NCBI GenBank assembly: GCA_043228905.1
Contig: JBHGNT010000010.1
Span: forward strand, 7,378,001 to 7,442,000
DNA length: 64,000 nucleotides
From: Azolla caroliniana
Taxonomy: Eukaryota > Polypodiophyta
Direction: 5' to 3'
Every line of letters begins with the position of its first letter. The first letter of the stretch is position 1. Below are positions 63,258 to 64,000 of the stretch, one piece after another. The notes beneath the pieces are model-generated. The model was not told the DNA's origin. It saw only the letters and a list, made by a program, of their open reading frames with translations, and made no database searches. A program made the position numbers and the translations under genes.

Positions 63258-63329
63258 ATTCCATCGAAGGATTCGAACCTATACTTAAGGTTTGGAAGAC
63301 CTTTGTCCTATCCATTAGACGATGGACGC
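63258..63329 (-). pseudogene. trnR-UCU: Plastid trnR-UCU-like pseudogene with a UCC anticodon
   Basis: The minus strand starts GCGTCCATCGTCTAATGGAT as plastid trnR-UCU does and continues with the T-arm GGTTCGAATCC. The anticodon loop is CTTCCAA, giving UCC and not UCU. The 3' acceptor strand no longer pairs with the 5' end in its last positions. It lies behind trnG exon 2 on the same strand, as in plastid genomes. Confidence 0.78.
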
Positions 63330-63489
63330 ACTTTTCTATCTAGTCGATAGCCAACTATCAAGAAGCTAGAGCAAGAGTACCAAATCGCGAACACACAAGA
63401 GTTTTTATTCGTTCGCGACACGGTTTAGAAACAATAAAGAAAAGCAAGATCATTTTGGATAACCCTTTCACCCTTGCGTTCTATTTTTT

Positions 63490-63540
63490 GCGAGTAGCGG
63501 GAATCGAACCCTCATCATTAGCTTGGAAGGCTAAGGGTTA
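63490..63540 (-). pseudogene. trnG-UCC: Plastid trnG-UCC exon 2
   Basis: The minus strand reads CCCTTAGCCTTCCAAGCTAA and then GGGTTCGATTCCCGCTACTC, the 3' exon of the intron-containing plastid tRNA-Gly(UCC), with its TCC anticodon. The acceptor strand has CTCGC where CCCGC is usual. Exon 1 would lie beyond the window. Confidence 0.87.
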
Positions 63541-64000
63541 TAGTCAATGCCAATTTCTTTTTATGACACCTCTAATTCAGAACCGAACGTGAAAATCTCT
63601 ATTCATTCGGCTCCTTTATGGAAATTTAAGGTAGATGTCAAAGCATATGGCATTCTTTTTTCTACCAACTGGTAGGGGTTCCTCACCTCGTCTCATAAGG
63701 AAAGTGGAGATAACAAAAGCTTGTTACTTTTTGGAATCCCCCCCACTTAAAAAATTCTCTTATTCAATGAACCTCTTTTTTTATAAGGTTATTGCAAATA
63801 AAAGTATCCATAGTATCTATGTTATAGGAAATTAATGTATATTCCAAATCTCTCTGGAACATTCTAGAAGCTTTAGGATTACTCCTAAGAACACTATAAA
63901 AGAAGGCACTAGGCATTATTTTGAACCAAATTGGTTCAACGCCAGTCTTAAGCCTCATACCCTTTTTGTACTTACTCTTCACATAATATATCATCTGTTA
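63541..64000 (-). other. 3' part of the trnG-UCC group II intron
   Basis: Directly upstream of exon 2 on the minus strand lies a 34-nt domain V at 63580-63613 (GAGCCGAATGAATAG ... CACGTTCGGTTC) followed by a domain VI-like hairpin. The rest to the window edge is AT-rich intron sequence. A 76-codon frame at 63764-63994 has no recognisable maturase motif. Confidence 0.8.

Noticed and set aside
63764-63994. 76-codon ORF in the trnG intron as a maturase
   Set aside because: It is too short and shows no RT or domain X motif; the trnG-UCC intron does not normally carry an ORF.
62700-64000. Functional accD, trnR and trnG genes
   Set aside because: accD has only about 75 codons, trnR has a broken acceptor stem and wrong anticodon, and trnG lacks exon 1 within the window. 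The block sits beside a retrotransposon.

Overview
This is land-plant nuclear DNA made almost entirely of nested, decayed LTR retrotransposons, with a patch of plastid-derived DNA at the right end. I found no host protein gene. The plant signature is the mix of Ty1/copia pol genes (UBN2-type gag, DSG protease, DDE integrase, YVDD reverse transcriptase), a Ty3/gypsy chromovirus, a non-chromoviral Ty3/gypsy element, and plastid accD and trnG-UCC/trnR-UCU fragments. Because accD is present, the donor plastid is not that of a grass. Several C-for-T differences in the plastid fragments hint at a plastid with heavy C-to-U RNA editing (fern, lycophyte or hornwort), but this is a weak inference.

Layout. 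1-5473: copia family A (A1), cut in its RT-RNase H region by a solo LTR (3259-4396, 4-bp target duplication). 5474-6611: 3' end of a copia family B copy (B3). 6612-8827: inverted family A fragment (A2). 8828-12625: copia C, with both LTRs but most of RT missing. 12626-13400 and 17873-18076: an AT-rich palindromic minisatellite split by a 4.5-kb non-autonomous LTR element that encodes only gag and protease (13401-17872, minus). 18499-20790: inverted chromovirus fragment, joined to the 3' tip of a plus-strand copy. That plus copy shares its LTR (20912-21368) with a second chromovirus running to the assembly gap at 37282-37381. This chromovirus is interrupted by copia D (22130-23863) and by a 9.7-kb non-chromoviral gypsy element (26685-36370, 5-bp target duplication CTGCT) that has a long extra ORF behind pol. 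37382-38755: two LTRs related in layout to the gag-only element. 38756-39173: an integrase fragment of copia H. 39174-62345: two copia family E copies (E1, E2) apparently joined through a shared middle LTR, carrying nested F/B1 (41187-47520), G (49932-53112) and the complete B2 (55510-61350, target duplication GATCC). 62346-64000: a tRNA-like patch and then rearranged plastid DNA.

How the parts relate. All pol genes carry stops or frameshifts, so no element looks autonomous. Copies B1, B2 and B3 can be compared base by base and show decay dominated by C-to-T changes at CG and CHG sites, as expected for methylated, silenced DNA. Recurring structural themes are a hairpin at the 5' end of LTRs in several families, a duplicated polypurine tract in families B, E and F, and a lysine-rich extension of family B pol lying between those two tracts.
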